From an uncultured Flavobacteriales bacterium (GTDB lineage Bacteria > Bacteroidota > Bacteroidia > Flavobacteriales > Crocinitomicaceae): a stretch of DNA of 14,115 bases. A program made the translations under genes and the position numbers. Each line of letters starts with the position of its first letter. Position 1 is the stretch's first letter. A model generated the notes under the pieces. That model saw nothing but the letters and a program-made list of their open reading frames with translations. It did no database searches and had not been told where the DNA came from. Location: contig CAMLET010000021.1 of NCBI GenBank assembly GCA_946479125.1, forward strand, positions 1 through 14,115, given 5' to 3'. Positions 8,769-14,115 of this stretch are shown here, one piece after another.

Positions 8769-8811
8769 AATTGAAAAGGTGGCTGAGCGGAGTCGAAGTC
8801 CATTTTCAATT
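8769..8811. terminator. Possible bidirectional terminator between convergent genes
   Basis: AATTGAAAA (8769-8777) and TTTTCAATT (8803-8811) form a perfect 9-bp inverted repeat, with GG/CC next to it allowing a slightly longer stem with a bulge. The enclosed loop is the second copy of the dispersed repeat. The structure lies 15 nt after the DUF5916 stop and overlaps the stop codon (8810-8812) of the opposing glycosyltransferase gene, so both transcripts would carry it. A-rich and T-rich flanks on the two sides suit termination in either direction, though the stem is weak. Confidence 0.5.
8778..8800 (-). repeat. Dispersed intergenic repeat, copy 2 (inverted)
   Basis: Read on the minus strand, its core is CTTCGACTCCGCTCAG and it matches 5077-5099 at 21 of 23 positions. 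It is again between convergent genes, here as the loop of an AT-rich inverted repeat. The opposite orientation to copy 1 and the conserved GC-rich core argue for a family of dispersed elements rather than chance. Confidence 0.7.
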
Positions 8812-9769
8812 AAATAGTAATGTTTCCGCATTTGAAATGTCCTTTCGGGCATGATTTTCCACCATGTAAACCGCAAGGTCTGCAATCCAGAATCTCAGAA
8901 GTTTCTTTGATTTCAGAATCGTCGGATAATGGTCCAAAACCAAAAGCTGGAATTGTTGCGCAAAAGAATGCTGTTGTTGGAGCATTCACTGCCGTGGCCA
9001 TATGTAAGGGACCAGAATCGTTTACATAACAACGACTGGCTTTTTCAAACAATGCACAAGATTCCAACAAACTTAATTTCCCTGCAAGATTTGTATTTCC
9101 TTCAAAATTTGATTCTTTTCTAATTCGTTCGCAAAGTTCGAAATCAGTTGGTCCGCCAACCAGATAAACTTTAAAATCTGCTTTTAGCTTATTGGCCAGC
9201 TCTACCCATTTCTTTTCTGGTAATTGTTTTGTGAACCAAACGGATGCAGGAGCAAGTGTAACAAATGGCTTAGTAACCAAATCGGCTACTTTTTCCCGAT
9301 GTTGTTCGGTTGGATATACTTTTGGCTGAACGAGTTTTCTTGCTCCTAAATGTGCTATACATTTTAGGTTTCGCTCAACTTCGTGTGTTCCGTTACCAAT
9401 TTCATGCTTCACTTTTATGTCGTAGGAAAACGAGAATGGATTTTTATCGAAGCCCACTTTTTGCTTAGCACCACTTAATAGAGCCAGAATTCCGGAGCTT
9501 CCAAAACGGTGAAGATTGATAAGCAAATCGTATTTTTTTGCACGGATAATTTTCCTCAGGCGCTTTATCTCTTTGATCTTTCCACTTGTTTTATCGAGGA
9601 CAAGAATGTCATTGATTTGGGGATGTGTAGAGATAATTCCATCATTTCCCTTACGGACAAGCATATCGATTTTTGCATTTGGATAAATGCGCTGCAACTC
9701 GCTGACTACGGGAGTAGCGAGAATCACATCACCAAGAAAAGCGGTTTGAATGATGAGGATGTTTTGCAT
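8810..9769 (-). CDS. Glycosyltransferase family 9, heptosyltransferase-like (WaaF/RfaF type)
   Basis: Likely adds a heptose or similar sugar from an ADP-activated donor to a lipopolysaccharide core on the cytoplasmic face of the inner membrane. The 319 residues match the family's usual length and two-lobe GT-B layout. The N-terminal lobe opens MQNILIIQTAFLGDVILATP, with the family's small-residue/LGD start motif, and has YDLLINLHRFG (80-90). The C-terminal lobe begins TLAPASVWFTKQLPEKKW (171-188), continues VYLVGGPTD, and has the donor-site signature NDSGPLHMATAVNAPTTAFF (250-269). The C-terminus holds a cysteine cluster, CRPC (296-299) to CPKGHFKC (307-314), typical of WaaF-like proteins. 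The exact acceptor cannot be told. The gene faces the DUF5916 gene and has a repeat-rich region upstream with a hairpin 24 nt before its ATG. Confidence 0.88.
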   Translation of the reverse strand: MQNILIIQTAFLGDVILATPVVSELQRIYPNAKIDMLVRKGNDGIISTHPQINDILVLDKTSGKIKEIKRLRKIIRAKKYDLLINLHRFGSSGILALLSGAKQKVGFDKNPFSFSYDIKVKHEIGNGTHEVERNLKCIAHLGARKLVQPKVYPTEQHREKVADLVTKPFVTLAPASVWFTKQLPEKKWVELANKLKADFKVYLVGGPTDFELCERIRKESNFEGNTNLAGKLSLLESCALFEKASRCYVNDSGPLHMATAVNAPTTAFFCATIPAFGFGPLSDDSEIKETSEILDCRPCGLHGGKSCPKGHFKCGNITI

Positions 9770-9793
9770 GTGGTAAAAGTAGTGAATAAGTTG

Positions 9794-9817
9794 GGGCGAA
9801 TCATTATTCGCCCTTTT
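9794..9817. promoter_or_regulatory. Strong hairpin upstream of the glycosyltransferase gene
   Basis: GGGCGAAT (9794-9801) and ATTCGCCC (9806-9813) make a perfect 8-bp stem with a 4-nt loop CATT, followed on the plus strand by TTTT (9814-9817). It lies 24 nt before the glycosyltransferase ATG on the opposite strand. On the plus strand it has the form of an intrinsic terminator but no plus-strand gene ends here. On the minus strand it would be a 5'-leader hairpin. Confidence 0.5.
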
Positions 9818-9911
9818 CAGTATAATTGACTTTTTGAATCATCATTCGCCCGTTCAACCGTCATTCGTATTTTGAATAATCATTTTTTCTTTTGTTTACC
9901 CCAATTCTTTG
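9798..9911. repeat. Degenerate repeat with exact 38-bp period
   Basis: Units begin at 9798, 9836 and 9874. The first 16 bases are GAATCATTATTCGCCC, GAATCATCATTCGCCC (15 of 16 identical) and GAATAATCATTTTTTC (weaker). Over the full 38 bases, units 1 and 2 agree at about 26 positions, and unit 3 is decayed. The remaining 22 bases of each unit are only weakly alike apart from a shared T-run at the end of units 1 and 2. Confidence 0.5.
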
Positions 9912-9981
9912 GATTGTCTATTATATATTGGCAAATTCGATCGGAAGACTACAGGTTCCTTAATCGAATCGCCAAATTGAC

Positions 9982-10050
9982 AAATAAGCGAATTTACAAG
10001 TAACTAAATTGGGTTACTGTCTCCAACAGTAATGTCCTTAGAGCTTATTT
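9982..10050. repeat. Nested inverted repeats, possible folded RNA or DNA element
   Basis: An outer 8-bp inverted repeat, AAATAAGC (9982-9989) with GCTTATTT (10043-10050), encloses two overlapping inner hairpins. One is GTAAC (10000-10004) with GTTAC (10013-10017). The other is TTACTGT (10014-10020) with ACAGTAA (10026-10032) around a CTCCA loop. The inner two share bases 10014-10017 and so cannot form together. No promoter is obvious for either strand; an ncRNA is possible but unproven. Confidence 0.35.
9997..10018. promoter_or_regulatory. Palindromic operator-like site, copy 1
   Basis: The core GTAACTAAATTGGGTTAC (10000-10017) has 5-bp inverted arms GTAAC/GTTAC. The 22-bp stretch matches copy 2 at 10100-10121 at 21 positions, in the same orientation and 103 bp away. 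Symmetry and repetition suggest a binding site for a dimeric regulator. The neighbouring winged-helix protein is an obvious but untested candidate. Confidence 0.4.
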
Positions 10051-10061
10051 ACTAATTAGTA

Positions 10062-10109
10062 TATATGCGAATAACCGTATATACGAATAACCATATGTGC
10101 AAGTAACTA
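10062..10109. repeat. 16-bp tandem repeat, three units
   Basis: TATATGCGAATAACCG, TATATACGAATAACCA and TATGTGCAAGTAACTA follow one another without gaps (10062, 10078, 10094). Units 1 and 2 differ at two positions and unit 3 is more divergent, merging into palindromic copy 2. The preceding 16 bases (10046-10061) show only faint similarity. Confidence 0.6.
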
Positions 10110-10121
10110 AATTTGGTTACT
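10100..10121. promoter_or_regulatory. Palindromic operator-like site, copy 2
   Basis: The core GTAACTAAATTTGGTTAC (10103-10120) is an 18-bp palindrome with one mismatched pair, centred on AAATTT. It differs from copy 1 at a single base. It lies 58 nt past the end of the regulator gene and about 330 nt before the glycosyltransferase start, so which gene it would control is unclear. Confidence 0.4.
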
Positions 10122-10178
10122 CCTCATTACGCTCTCTACTAGCTATCTTAGCATATTTAGCTCAAAATTCTCAACAGA

Positions 10179-10484
10179 TCATTTCCCTAAGAGCTTTCCT
10201 AGAAACTTATACATTACTTCCAATTCAGTTGTATCCAAACTGAGTATTTCATGATGAATAAAATACTCGCTCTTGATCAATTTCGCTTCTTTGAGTTTTT
10301 TAATATGTCGTCCTACAACCACTTTACTCAAATTCATCAGCTTACTATAATCCGCTTTTGAAAATCCACCTTCTTCATGCAAATGTTCAATTATTTTCTT
10401 TCGTACTGGATGTGAAAAAGCATCACCTAAAAAGGCAATTTGGAAATCTTCCACGTCATAGTCATTAGGTTTAATTAATCTCAT
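10179..10484 (-). CDS. ArsR-like winged-helix transcriptional regulator
   Basis: A 101-residue DNA-binding protein, probably a dimeric regulator. FLGDAFSHPVRKKIIEHLHE (18-37) matches the first helices of ArsR-type winged-helix domains. FSKADYSKLMNLSKVVVGRH (41-60) gives the helix-turn-helix, with the recognition helix at about 53-66 (SKVVVGRHIKKLKEA). A short wing follows, KLIKSEYFIHHEILSLD. The ELCVCDL metal-binding motif of metal-sensing ArsR proteins is absent and the protein has no cysteine, so a metal sensor is unlikely. A C-terminal helix (86-101) may dimerise. The start is the ATG at 10484; an overlapping upstream ATGATG is in another frame. It diverges from the M1 peptidase gene with 123 bp between, so it may control that promoter or its own. 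Its target is inferred from position only. Confidence 0.82.
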   Translation of the reverse strand: MRLIKPNDYDVEDFQIAFLGDAFSHPVRKKIIEHLHEEGGFSKADYSKLMNLSKVVVGRHIKKLKEAKLIKSEYFIHHEILSLDTTELEVMYKFLGKLLGK

Positions 10485-10576
10485 AAATCATCATTTTCCT
10501 ATTTAATTTACTTAAAAAGTTCACCTCTCACAATACCAAACTGTGCTATTCACAACTTTTCTTCCCCAAATCCTGC

Positions 10577-10584
10577 TATTTTTA
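10577..10584 (+). promoter_or_regulatory. Weak candidate -7 box for the peptidase gene
   Basis: TATTTTTA matches TAnnTTTG except for the last base, and ends 23 nt before the peptidase ATG. No TTTG lies at the ideal upstream distance; a TTTC is present about 15 nt before. It is the best promoter-like sequence in this divergent gap but weak. Confidence 0.25.
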
Positions 10585-10607
10585 CACTCCAGGAATCGAA
10601 AGAACTT

Positions 10608-13601
10608 ATGCGCAAAATTTTCCCCCTTCTTGTAATTGTTTTTGCTGCTTTCAACGGAAAAGCTCAAAATTATTGGCAACAGAGTATCGACTATAAAATT
10701 TCTGTTTCGCTTGATGATAGAAATCACGCTCTATCTGGAACTGAAGAATTTGTATATCACAACAATTCTCCACAAGCCTTGGATAGAATGTATATTCACA
10801 TTTGGCCAAATGCTTACCGCGATGGAAATTCAGCATTAGGAAAACAGCTTTATGACGACGGCGAAAAATTACTGCAATTTGGTGCTGATTCTGTAAAAGG
10901 AAATATCGACGGACTGAATTTTACCTCGAATGGAAAAGCAATTCGTTGGGAATACGATCCGGAACATATGGATATTGCTATTTTGCATTTTGACACTCCA
11001 ATTCCAGCAGGCGGACAAATGACAATCTCAACACCATTTACTGTTAAAATTCCTTCGGGTGAAATTTCACGTTTAGGACATGTCGGACAATCTTATCAAA
11101 TCACACAATGGTATCCAAAACCAGCGGTTTACGATAAAAATGGCTGGAATCCGATTCCATATTTGAATCAGGGTGAATTTTATTCTGATTACGGAACATT
11201 CGATGTTTCCATTACACTTCCTGAAAATTATGTTCTTGGCGCGACAGGAGATTGTCAAACACCATCAGAGTTAGATTTCCTGAATAAAAAAGTTGCGGAT
11301 ACTGAAGCTTATCTGAAGAATCTTCCGGAACGAAAAAAAGGAACCAGAGGAGGATCAGATCCTTTTCCTGCAAGTTCAATCAACCTGAAAACCGTTCGCT
11401 TTACGCAAAAAGACGTTCACGATTTCGCTTGGTTTGCCGACAAACGTTATTTAGTGCTGAAAGGTGAAGTAGCACTCCCTCATTCGGGACGAAAAGTGAC
11501 CAGTTGGGCAATGTTTACCCCTAGAAATGCAGCTTTATGGTCGAAATCAATTGAATACATTAACGATGGAACATTCTATTATTCGAAATGGAATGGCGAT
11601 TATCCTTATAACAATGTAACAGCCGTTGATGGAACAATTTCTGCCGGTGGAGGAATGGAGTACCCGAACATTACAGTAATTGGAAATTCATCAAATACTG
11701 CGGAATTAGAGGTGGTAATTGTTCACGAAGTTGGTCACAATTGGTTCTACGGAATTTTAGGAACCAATGAACGTGTTCATGGCTGGATGGATGAAGGAAT
11801 GAATACCCTGAACGAACTTCGTTACATGTATACAAAGTATCCGGACAATACAAATATGTCGGATATGGTGCTTGGTGGCGTTATGCACCTGGATCATTTA
11901 GACCATTACGACATGGCTGATGTTTCCTTCAAAATGGTTGCCTTATTAGGTGAAGACCAACCAATTGAAACGCACAGTGCTGACTTTACAAGTGTGAATT
12001 ACGGAGCTGTGATGTACATGAAAACAGGTTTGGTGTTCAACTATTTGAAAGAATATTTGGGTGAGGAAGCTTTCGATAAATGCATGCAGGCTTATTACGA
12101 CAAGTGGAAATTCAAACATCCGGATCCGAAAGACATGCGCGATGTTTTGGAGCAAGAAAGCGGTAAAGATTTGTCCTGGTTATTCGACGACTTAATCCAA
12201 ACAACGAAGCATTTAGATGCTAAGTTATGCTCTGTTAAGGCTAAAAACGGTCAAACTACTGTTGTCATAGATAATAAAGGACAAGTTGCTGGACCAATTG
12301 AAGTTTCAGGATATATTGATGGGAAATTGATTGAAACCAAATGGGCTGAACCAAGTTTTGATAAGTCTTCATTGACGTTCGACAAAGAATTTGATCAAGT
12401 TGTAGTGAATGCTTCCAAACGTGAACCGGAATTAAACGTTAATAATAACTATTGGGATAAGAAAGGCGTTTTCGGAAAGTATGAGCCGCTTACGGTTGAA
12501 TACTTGTTTGGTGACAACGAAAGAAATAAAACCAATGCATTCTGGACGCCTATGTTGGCTGGAAATCATTATGACAAGTTAATGCTTGGAGTAGTTGTTC
12601 ACAATAACGGAATTCCATTGAAACGCTTTCAATATTTCGTGGCACCTTTCTATTCATTTGGTGGAAAACGTGTTTCAGGAATTGCTGAATTGAGTTGGGG
12701 ATTCTTACCAGCGAGAGGATTGAAGACGAGTCGATTCGGAGTTTCTGTTAAATCATTTATGAGTGGTGGAAGAGTAGAGGAAACCAACCCGATCTACTAT
12801 GCAATTCAGCCGTATTGGCAAGCAAAAGTAGGTAATAGAGGAAATGCCTCTCCATGGACAAGTGATTTCATTTTACAATCGTCATATAGAGTTGATGCTT
12901 TTGGCGGATTTCAAGAGGACCATGTAGGAGCTTATTTCACTTATAATTTCAGATTCAGCAGACCAGATCACAAGTTGGTGATTTCTCCAAGAACAGATTT
13001 CCTTACTAATGTGACAAGTAACGATAAAGTGGGTAGAGCTTCTTTGGAAGTAAGTTACAAATGGAGATACATGAAGAAAGACGAAGAGCGCTGGATCGAA
13101 CTTCGTCATTACACGGGTGTCAACTATTTGTTTGAAGCAACCGGATTCGATTCTTATGCTTATTCATTGTCACTAGGTGGAGCAACTGGTTTACAGGATA
13201 ATTTCCTGGAAGACTATTTCTTGGGAAGATCAGAGTTTACAGGTTTTTACAGTCAGCAGCGAATCGAGAATATGGGTGGTTTCAAGACAACTTCGTATTT
13301 CGGAAATTCAACGAAAATGGTCAGTGCATTCAACTTCTTCATTCAATCGCCTATTGGACCAAGAATATTTGGTTTATTTGCCGATTATGGAATGTTCATG
13401 AAATCCAATGATGAGATTGAAACCGGATTTAATACTGGTTTAGCCTTACGTCTTGGACAATATTTAGGAGTTTATTTCCCATTGTACAGTACGCAAAATA
13501 TTATCGACAATTACTCGAACACCAATTATGGATCGCGCATTCGTTTTACATTAAAATTGAACGTGATAAAACAACCTTTAAATCTGGGTGGACTAATTTA
13601 A
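10608..13601 (+). CDS. Secreted M1-type metallopeptidase with C-terminal beta-barrel-like half
   Basis: A 997-residue zinc peptidase, probably an aminopeptidase of the M1 (gluzincin) type exposed at the cell envelope. A signal peptide (1-20, ending FNGKAQ) is followed by an M1-like N-terminal beta domain (about 25-290). The active site has GGGMEYPN (347-354) in place of the classical GAMEN. The zinc motif is HEVGH (His373, Glu374, His377), with Glu396 in WMDEG exactly 18 residues on, so HEXXHX18E is intact. Tyr470 in YMKTG fits the catalytic tyrosine. A helical part reaches about 535, then a beta region to about 610. Residues about 625-997 are not M1 core: amphipathic aromatic-rich strands (GVNYLFEATG, FGLFADYGMFMKSND, RIRFTLKLNV) suggest an outer-membrane barrel. 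The methyltransferase-like gene follows after 20 bp. The barrel is inferred from the strand pattern only. Confidence 0.88.
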   Translation: MRKIFPLLVIVFAAFNGKAQNYWQQSIDYKISVSLDDRNHALSGTEEFVYHNNSPQALDRMYIHIWPNAYRDGNSALGKQLYDDGEKLLQFGADSVKGNIDGLNFTSNGKAIRWEYDPEHMDIAILHFDTPIPAGGQMTISTPFTVKIPSGEISRLGHVGQSYQITQWYPKPAVYDKNGWNPIPYLNQGEFYSDYGTFDVSITLPENYVLGATGDCQTPSELDFLNKKVADTEAYLKNLPERKKGTRGGSDPFPASSINLKTVRFTQKDVHDFAWFADKRYLVLKGEVALPHSGRKVTSWAMFTPRNAALWSKSIEYINDGTFYYSKWNGDYPYNNVTAVDGTISAGGGMEYPNITVIGNSSNTAELEVVIVHEVGHNWFYGILGTNERVHGWMDEGMNTLNELRYMYTKYPDNTNMSDMVLGGVMHLDHLDHYDMADVSFKMVALLGEDQPIETHSADFTSVNYGAVMYMKTGLVFNYLKEYLGEEAFDKCMQAYYDKWKFKHPDPKDMRDVLEQESGKDLSWLFDDLIQTTKHLDAKLCSVKAKNGQTTVVIDNKGQVAGPIEVSGYIDGKLIETKWAEPSFDKSSLTFDKEFDQVVVNASKREPELNVNNNYWDKKGVFGKYEPLTVEYLFGDNERNKTNAFWTPMLAGNHYDKLMLGVVVHNNGIPLKRFQYFVAPFYSFGGKRVSGIAELSWGFLPARGLKTSRFGVSVKSFMSGGRVEETNPIYYAIQPYWQAKVGNRGNASPWTSDFILQSSYRVDAFGGFQEDHVGAYFTYNFRFSRPDHKLVISPRTDFLTNVTSNDKVGRASLEVSYKWRYMKKDEERWIELRHYTGVNYLFEATGFDSYAYSLSLGGATGLQDNFLEDYFLGRSEFTGFYSQQRIENMGGFKTTSYFGNSTKMVSAFNFFIQSPIGPRIFGLFADYGMFMKSNDEIETGFNTGLALRLGQYLGVYFPLYSTQNIIDNYSNTNYGSRIRFTLKLNVIKQPLNLGGLI

Positions 13602-13621
13602 AAAGCCTGAAATTTAGAATT

Positions 13622-14115
13622 ATGATTAAATCTTTATATCGTTTCCTTTCTCCAAAGTTTAAAACACTTCATGCGGATTATGCTGTAGATTTTGTTCCAC
13701 GTTACGGTCATGGTTTACCGCCACATAAAGAATTGAATGAGATTATTACTGCCAATCGTGATGTGTATATAGGATATATAGATTTGGCTTTAAAGCATAA
13801 GGAAAGTATACAAAAGATCAAAAAGACGGGTGTTGAAACTGATACCTTATCACCAGCATGGAATAATAATTTTCTTCCTGGCTTGGATATCGTAATGATC
13901 TATACGATGCTTGCCGAATTGAAACCGAAACGTTATGTAGAAGTTGGTTCAGGAAATTCAACAAAGGTTGCTGCAAAGGCAAAACGCGAATTGAATTTGA
14001 CTACAGAAATCACTTCGATTGATCCAATGCCGCGAGCTGAAATTGATAGCTTGGCAGATGTTGTTATCCGTAAACCGTTCGAGTCAATTGATTTGAATAC
14101 GCTTTTGGAACTGGA
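13622..14115 (+). CDS. Class I SAM-dependent methyltransferase-like protein, 3' end beyond window
   Basis: The first 164 codons are present and the frame runs off the right edge. The start MIKSLYRFLSPKFK is preceded by 20 bp after the peptidase stop, so cotranscription is likely. A helical N-terminal part (1-100) contains NNNFLPGLDIVMIYTMLAEL. It is followed by motif I, YVEVGSGNSTKVAAKA (105-120), and motif II acidic residue Asp134 in ITSIDPMPR, both typical of Rossmann-fold methyltransferases, close to the Methyltransf_24 group. No signal peptide is seen, so it should act in the cytoplasm. The acceptor cannot be deduced; related proteins often modify sugars or small metabolites. The catalytic end of the domain is missing from this window, so the call rests on motifs I and II. 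Confidence 0.8.
   Translation, partial: MIKSLYRFLSPKFKTLHADYAVDFVPRYGHGLPPHKELNEIITANRDVYIGYIDLALKHKESIQKIKKTGVETDTLSPAWNNNFLPGLDIVMIYTMLAELKPKRYVEVGSGNSTKVAAKAKRELNLTTEITSIDPMPRAEIDSLADVVIRKPFESIDLNTLLEL

Larger units (their letters stand above)
9770..10178. other. Gene-free repeat-rich region
   Basis: This 409-bp gap between the glycosyltransferase start and the regulator stop has no convincing gene. It carries nine copies of the pentamer CGAAT/ATTCG (starting at 9797, 9806, 9844, 9863, 9935, 9965, 9989, 10068 and 10084). By a hand estimate with independent bases at about 35% GC, fewer than one would be expected. It also carries a 38-bp-period repeat, a 16-bp tandem repeat, two near-identical palindromic sites, and several perfect palindromes (TACTAATTAGTA at 10050-10061, CGTATATACG at 10076-10085). 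It must also hold the glycosyltransferase promoter and the regulator's 3' end, but no exact TAnnTTTG box was found on the minus strand. The last 55 bp show nothing further. Confidence 0.7.

Noticed and set aside
9509..9829. Open frame of 106 codons on the plus strand
   Set aside because: It lies mostly antisense within the glycosyltransferase gene, shows no domain or signal peptide, and ends in the repeat region after crossing the hairpin.
9798..9911. Regularly spaced repeats resembling a CRISPR array
   Set aside because: Only two units are well conserved, the repeat head is 16 bp and the tails are partly similar rather than unique. No cas-like gene is nearby.
9955..9972. Sequence resembling a tRNA T-arm (GGTTCCTTAATCGAATC)
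   Set aside because: No acceptor stem, anticodon arm or CCA end could be placed around it, so it is neither a tRNA nor a clear attachment site.
9770..10178. Replication origin
   Set aside because: No DnaA-box-like TTATCCACA or close variants were seen and no replication gene is adjacent.

Overview
The window looks like a chromosomal segment of an AT-rich Bacteroidota, probably a flavobacterium-like lineage. The evidence is a DUF5916 outer-membrane protein, a short ComEC without its usual C-terminal metallo-beta-lactamase domain, a lipoprotein with an acidic stretch after the lipobox cysteine, weak or absent Shine-Dalgarno sequences, and a TAnnTTTG-type promoter box before thrS. Genus-level placement is not possible from the sequence alone.

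Layout. Positions 1-2979 hold three minus-strand genes: a lipoprotein of unknown function, a small secreted protein of unknown function, and thrS (threonyl-tRNA synthetase, cut by the left edge). comEC follows on the plus strand (3156-5078) and converges on a secreted TolB/WD40-like beta-propeller protein (5172-6245, minus). That gene diverges from a DUF5916 CBM9-like/beta-barrel protein, whose start I move to a GTG at 6318. The DUF5916 gene converges on a family 9 heptosyltransferase-like glycosyltransferase (8810-9769, minus). A 409-bp gene-free stretch (9770-10178) separates this from a small ArsR-like winged-helix regulator (10179-10484, minus). The regulator diverges from a 997-residue secreted M1-type metallopeptidase with a C-terminal barrel-like half (10608-13601). 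The right edge cuts a SAM-dependent methyltransferase-like gene (from 13622), probably cotranscribed with the peptidase.

Functional themes are translation (thrS), DNA uptake (comEC) and the cell envelope (lipoprotein, propeller protein, DUF5916 barrel, heptosyltransferase, peptidase-barrel). No mobile element, CRISPR array, rRNA or tRNA was seen.

The least ordinary parts are non-coding. The 9770-10178 gap is packed with short repeats: nine copies of CGAAT/ATTCG, a 38-bp-period repeat, a 16-bp tandem repeat, two near-identical palindromic operator-like sites, and nested inverted repeats. A 23-bp dispersed repeat also occurs at both convergent gene ends (5077-5099 and, inverted, 8778-8800), next to or inside hairpins that may terminate transcription from both sides.
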